From Streptomyces sclerotialus (GTDB lineage Bacteria > Actinomycetota > Actinomycetes > Streptomycetales > Streptomycetaceae): a DNA stretch of 64,000 bases. Within the stretch, counting starts at the first letter, position 1. Every line of letters begins with the position of its first letter. Positions 61,522 to 64,000 of the stretch are shown here, one piece after another. The position numbers were made by a program, and so were the translations under genes. The notes under the pieces are model-generated. The model was given only the letters and a program-made list of their open reading frames with translations, did no database searches and was not told the origin of the DNA. Where the stretch lies: the NCBI GenBank assembly GCA_000719105.1, contig JODX01000001.1, positions 62,001 through 126,000 of the forward strand, in the 5' to 3' direction.

Positions 61522-62970
61522 ATGACCTCAGCGCAGGTCGGTAAGACTCACGACGGCACCGGGGCCGTGGGCGGCGACGCACCCGAAGAGGGGTACGAGC
61601 GCGGGCTCAACAGCCGCCAGGTCCAGATGATCGCGATCGGCGGCGCCATCGGCGTCGGCCTGTTCCTCGGGGCCGGGGCGAACATCGCCAAGGCGGGCCC
61701 CAGCATCATCCTGATGTACGCCCTCGCTGGCGTGATCATCTTCTTCATCATGCGGGCGCTCGGCGAGCTCCTGCTCTACCGCCCGGTCTCGGGCTCCTTC
61801 GCGGAGTACTCGCGGGAGTTCCTCGGCCCGTTCTTCGGGTACTTCACCGGCTGGACCTACTGGCTGATGTGGGTCGTCACCGGCATGGCCGAGCTCACGG
61901 CCGCCGCGATGTACATCCACTACTGGTGGCCGGAGATCCCGCAGTGGGTCTCGGCGCTGGTCTTCCTGGTGGTCCTGTTCGGGGCCAACCTGATCTCGGT
62001 GAAGCTGTTCGGCGAGATCGAGTTCTGGTTCTCGATGGTCAAGGTGACCGCGATCATCGGCATGATCGTGATCGGCCTCGGTGTGGTCACCTTCGGCTTC
62101 AGCGCGGCCGGTGACACCGCGTCCGTCTCCAACCTCTGGGCCTTCGACGGCATCTTCCCCAACGGCGTCGGCTCGTCCCTGATGACCCTCCAGGGCGTCA
62201 TGTTCGCCTACCTCGCGGTCGAGCTGGTCGGTGTCACGGCCGGCGAGTCGGAGAACCCGGAGAAGACCCTCCCCAAGGCGATCAACACCCTGCCCTGGCG
62301 TATCGCCCTGTTCTACGTCGGCGCCCTCACCGTCATCCTCTGCGTGGTGAAGTGGACCGAGTTCGCGCCGGGAGTGAGCCCGTTCGTCGAGGCGTTCGCG
62401 CAGATCGGCATCCCGGCCGGTGCGGCGATCGTCAACTTCGTCGTCCTCACCGCGGCCCTGTCGTCCTGCAACTCGGGCATGTACTCCACGGGCCGCATGC
62501 TGCGCACCCTCGCGGACAACGGCGAGGCCCCCAAGGTCTTCAGCAGGCTCTCCAGCACGAAGACGCCCGCCTTCGGCATCTTCGTCTCCGTGCTCTTCAT
62601 GGGCATCGGCGTGGTCCTGAACTACACCGTCCCGGAGAAGGCCTTCGGCTACGTCACCTCGGTGGCCACCGCGGCCGGCATCTGGACCTGGCTGATGATC
62701 CTGGTCAGCCACGTCCTGTACCGCCGCGCGGTCGTCGCGGGCCGGCTGCCCGCCTCCTCCTTCCCGGCGCCGGGCGGCTCGGTGTGCAGCTGGATCGCCA
62801 TCGTCTTCCTGCTCTTCGTCACCGGCATGATCGCCTACGACGCCGACGCCCGGATCTGCCTGTACGTGATGGCGGGCTGGACGGCCGCGCTGGCGGTCGG
62901 CTGGTTCGTGCTGAAGTCGCGGAACCCGGAGGTCACGCGGCGCGAGGCGAGCCTCGAGAAGACCGGCTGA
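61522..62970 (+). CDS. Amino-acid permease (APC superfamily)
   Basis: The 482-residue permease has 12 hydrophobic helices. The APC signature at helix 1 is MIAIGGAIGVGLFLGAG (about residues 35-51). Helix 2-3 shows LGELLLYRPVSGSFAEYSREFLGPFFGYFTGWTYWL and helix 6 FAYLAVELVGVTAGESENPEKTLPKAINTLPWRI. It belongs to the amino-acid transporter branch (GABA/proline/aromatic-like), and the substrate cannot be fixed. ATG 61522 begins a polar leader of about 30 residues. A terminator follows, and the gene stands as a single unit. Confidence 0.93.
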   Translation: MTSAQVGKTHDGTGAVGGDAPEEGYERGLNSRQVQMIAIGGAIGVGLFLGAGANIAKAGPSIILMYALAGVIIFFIMRALGELLLYRPVSGSFAEYSREFLGPFFGYFTGWTYWLMWVVTGMAELTAAAMYIHYWWPEIPQWVSALVFLVVLFGANLISVKLFGEIEFWFSMVKVTAIIGMIVIGLGVVTFGFSAAGDTASVSNLWAFDGIFPNGVGSSLMTLQGVMFAYLAVELVGVTAGESENPEKTLPKAINTLPWRIALFYVGALTVILCVVKWTEFAPGVSPFVEAFAQIGIPAGAAIVNFVVLTAALSSCNSGMYSTGRMLRTLADNGEAPKVFSRLSSTKTPAFGIFVSVLFMGIGVVLNYTVPEKAFGYVTSVATAAGIWTWLMILVSHVLYRRAVVAGRLPASSFPAPGGSVCSWIAIVFLLFVTGMIAYDADARICLYVMAGWTAALAVGWFVLKSRNPEVTRREASLEKTG

Positions 62971-63016
62971 CCCCGCTTCCGGCGAGCCGCACGGCTCCCG
63001 TCGGTCCGGCATACGG

Positions 63017-63049
63017 ACGGCCCCGTACCACCCCTCGGTACGGGGCCGT
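63017..63049 (+). terminator. Hairpin after amino-acid permease
   Basis: ACGGCCCCGTACC (63017-63029) and GGTACGGGGCCGT (63037-63049) pair perfectly over a 7-base loop. It lies 47 bases past the permease stop and 22 bases before the next gene. Confidence 0.9.
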
Positions 63050-63070
63050 CCTGTGCTTATCCTGGCCGAC

Positions 63071-63493
63071 ATGCTGAACATCACCCAGGCCCTCGTCGAC
63101 CGGATCGTCGAGCACGCGCGCAAGGACCACCCCGACGAGGCGTGCGGCGTCGTCGCGGGACCGGCGGGCACGGGCCGCCCCGAGCGCTTCATCCCCATGC
63201 TGAACGCGGCCCGCTCGCCCACGTTCTACGAGTTCGACTCCGGTGACCTGCTCAAGCTCTACCGCGAGATGGACGACCGCGACGAGGAACCGGTCGTGAT
63301 CTACCACTCCCACACGGCCACCGAGGCCTACCCCTCCCGCACGGACATCAGCTACGCCAACGAGCCGGGCGCCCACTACGTCCTCGTCTCCACGGCGGAC
63401 ACCGACGGACTCGGCGACTTCCAGTTCCGCTCGTACCGCATCGTGGACGGCGTGGTCACGGAGGAAGAAGTCGAGGTGGTGGAGGCGTACTGA
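63071..63493 (+). CDS. M67/JAMM metallopeptidase (Mec+-like, CysO hydrolase)
   Basis: The 140-residue protein has the JAMM zinc motif HSHTATEAYPSRTD (about residues 80-93) and a Glu in DEACGVVAG (about residue 24). In mycobacteria the like protein (Mec+) removes cysteine from the sulfur carrier CysO. Here cysO begins 370 bases downstream, with a leader peptide between, which supports that role. ATG 63071 (MLNITQ) is the family start; a start at 63053 would add six residues. It is probably transcribed apart from the cysO operon, whose leader lies in between. Confidence 0.9.
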   Translation: MLNITQALVDRIVEHARKDHPDEACGVVAGPAGTGRPERFIPMLNAARSPTFYEFDSGDLLKLYREMDDRDEEPVVIYHSHTATEAYPSRTDISYANEPGAHYVLVSTADTDGLGDFQFRSYRIVDGVVTEEEVEVVEAY

Positions 63494-63603
63494 GCGCCGG
63501 GCGCACCGCCGGCCGCGGACCCGATCCCGTAGTTCGGTCACTGTTCATCCACCATGCGAGATCGCATTCCGGTACCCGGACCGGGAATCGTTACGATGAC
63601 CGC

Positions 63604-63699
63604 ATGGTTCTCCACGACGTGAGCGAAACGACGCCGGGCACACTGCTCGTGGCGCGGCTGCACGTCGACCTGTGCAGGCTCGCCAGCGCCATCTGTTGA
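63604..63699 (+). CDS. 31-residue leader peptide of cysO operon
   Basis: This tiny ORF reads MVLHDVSETTPGTLLVARLH and ends CRLASAIC before TGA. Two Cys codons lie in the last nine, and Arg/Leu/Ser are also present. The same kind of peptide precedes sulfur-carrier/cysteine genes in Streptomyces, where it is annotated as a putative leader peptide. Ribosome stalling at Cys codons when cysteinyl-tRNA is low would alter folding of the 160-base stretch that follows and let cysO be read. The peptide end is 163 bases before cysO. ATG 63604 follows GTTACGATGACCGC, a weak ribosome site. Confidence 0.85.
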   Translation: MVLHDVSETTPGTLLVARLHVDLCRLASAIC

Positions 63700-63862
63700 C
63701 GCCGGTCCCTGCCGCCGTACGGCCGTGAGCCGCGGCGTTCCGCACCGTGCACCGCACAGCCCGGCGCCGCGCGCGCCCTCCCCCTCGAGCACTCGGCCCG
63801 CCGAGCGGCGAGCGGGGGAGCCGACAGCCGACCCTGACCCTTTTCGACAGGAGCCCGCAATC
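63700..63862 (+). promoter_or_regulatory. Attenuator region before cysO
   Basis: About 160 very GC-rich bases with several possible overlapping stems (63710-63790, for example GCCGCCGTACGG and CCGCGGCG) lie between the leader peptide and cysO. Position fits a transcription or translation attenuator. A GACAGGAG ribosome site precedes the cysO ATG. The fold was not computed. Confidence 0.5.
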
Positions 63863-64000
63863 ATGGCCATCGAGGTCCGCATCCCGACCATCCTCCGCCA
63901 GTACACCGGCGGCGAGAAGGCGGTGGAGGGTACGGGAGACACCCTCGCCGAGCTCTTCGCCGACCTCGAGACCCGGCACTCCGGCATCGAGGCCCGCATC
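63863..64000 (+). CDS. cysO: CysO-type MoaD/ThiS sulfur carrier, cut by window end
   Basis: The first 46 codons of a ubiquitin-fold sulfur carrier are visible: MAIEVRIPTILRQYTGGEKAV, then EGTGDTLAELFADLETRHSGIEARI. In actinobacteria CysO carries sulfur as thiocarboxylate at a C-terminal GG for cysteine synthesis by CysM. The end and the GG are beyond the window. The nearby M67 gene (Mec+-type) and the Cys-ended leader support this identity over a molybdopterin MoaD. GACAGGAG precedes the ATG. cysM is expected downstream. Confidence 0.9.
   Translation, partial: MAIEVRIPTILRQYTGGEKAVEGTGDTLAELFADLETRHSGIEARI

Overview
The window is a high-GC actinomycete chromosome segment, almost certainly Streptomyces. 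The grounds are GC-rich third codon positions, frequent GTG starts with ATGA/GTGA overlaps, and typical families: an SsgA-like sporulation protein, DUF397 with a Scr1/WhiJ-like regulator, an ECF sigma/anti-sigma pair, a UroS-type nitrate regulator and a ClpS-NAD salvage block. From memory the order of many genes (narK-nnaR, sigU-rsuA, helicase, malic enzyme, hup, murA, GlcNAc ABC/GH20, hppD, ssgG, clpS, cysO) follows the S. coelicolor SCO2910-SCO2960 core region. That is a recollection, not a search.

Left end (1-5.1 kb) is the most accessory-looking part: a secreted S8 protease cut by the window edge, a DUF2975/HTH pair followed by a 34-residue membrane peptide, and a WhiJ/Scr1-type regulator with DUF397. 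Divergent from these is a broken ATPase gene, then a second gene that also looks frameshifted. From 5.1 to 19.5 kb lie a repeat-tailed membrane protein, the nitrate transporter and its regulator, a CGNR zinc-finger protein, sigma/anti-sigma, a HelD-like RNA polymerase helicase, malic enzyme, HU, MurA, a YqgE/AlgH protein and a DUF3039 protein.

From 19.6 to 30.1 kb come two metabolic operons. The first is an ABC importer plus cytoplasmic beta-N-acetylhexosaminidase behind a good DasR-like site. The second is a three-subunit molybdenum hydroxylase whose Fe-S subunit has a very long low-complexity extension and whose Mo subunit lacks the usual catalytic glutamate. From 30 to 42.4 kb is a mixed stretch of regulators (GntR, Lrp/AsnC, IclR, MarR), a SUKH-like protein, a VOC protein, a DoxX protein, tRNA-Cys, an MFS exporter, a helicase, an alpha/beta hydrolase and a secreted S16 peptidase.

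From 42.4 to 51.5 kb are a four-gene osmoprotectant (glycine betaine/choline type) ABC operon, an AsnC regulator divergent from hppD (tyrosine catabolism), a TPR protein, a GlcD-like oxidase and SsgG. The right end (51.7-64 kb) has two RDD membrane proteins, a secreted M6 metalloprotease, NAD salvage (pncA, pncB), clpS, DUF2017, an amino-acid permease, a JAMM peptidase, a cysteine-rich-ended leader peptide and the start of cysO. The leader and cysO suggest an attenuated sulfur-carrier cysteine operon running off the window. No rRNA, CRISPR array, integrase or transposase was seen.
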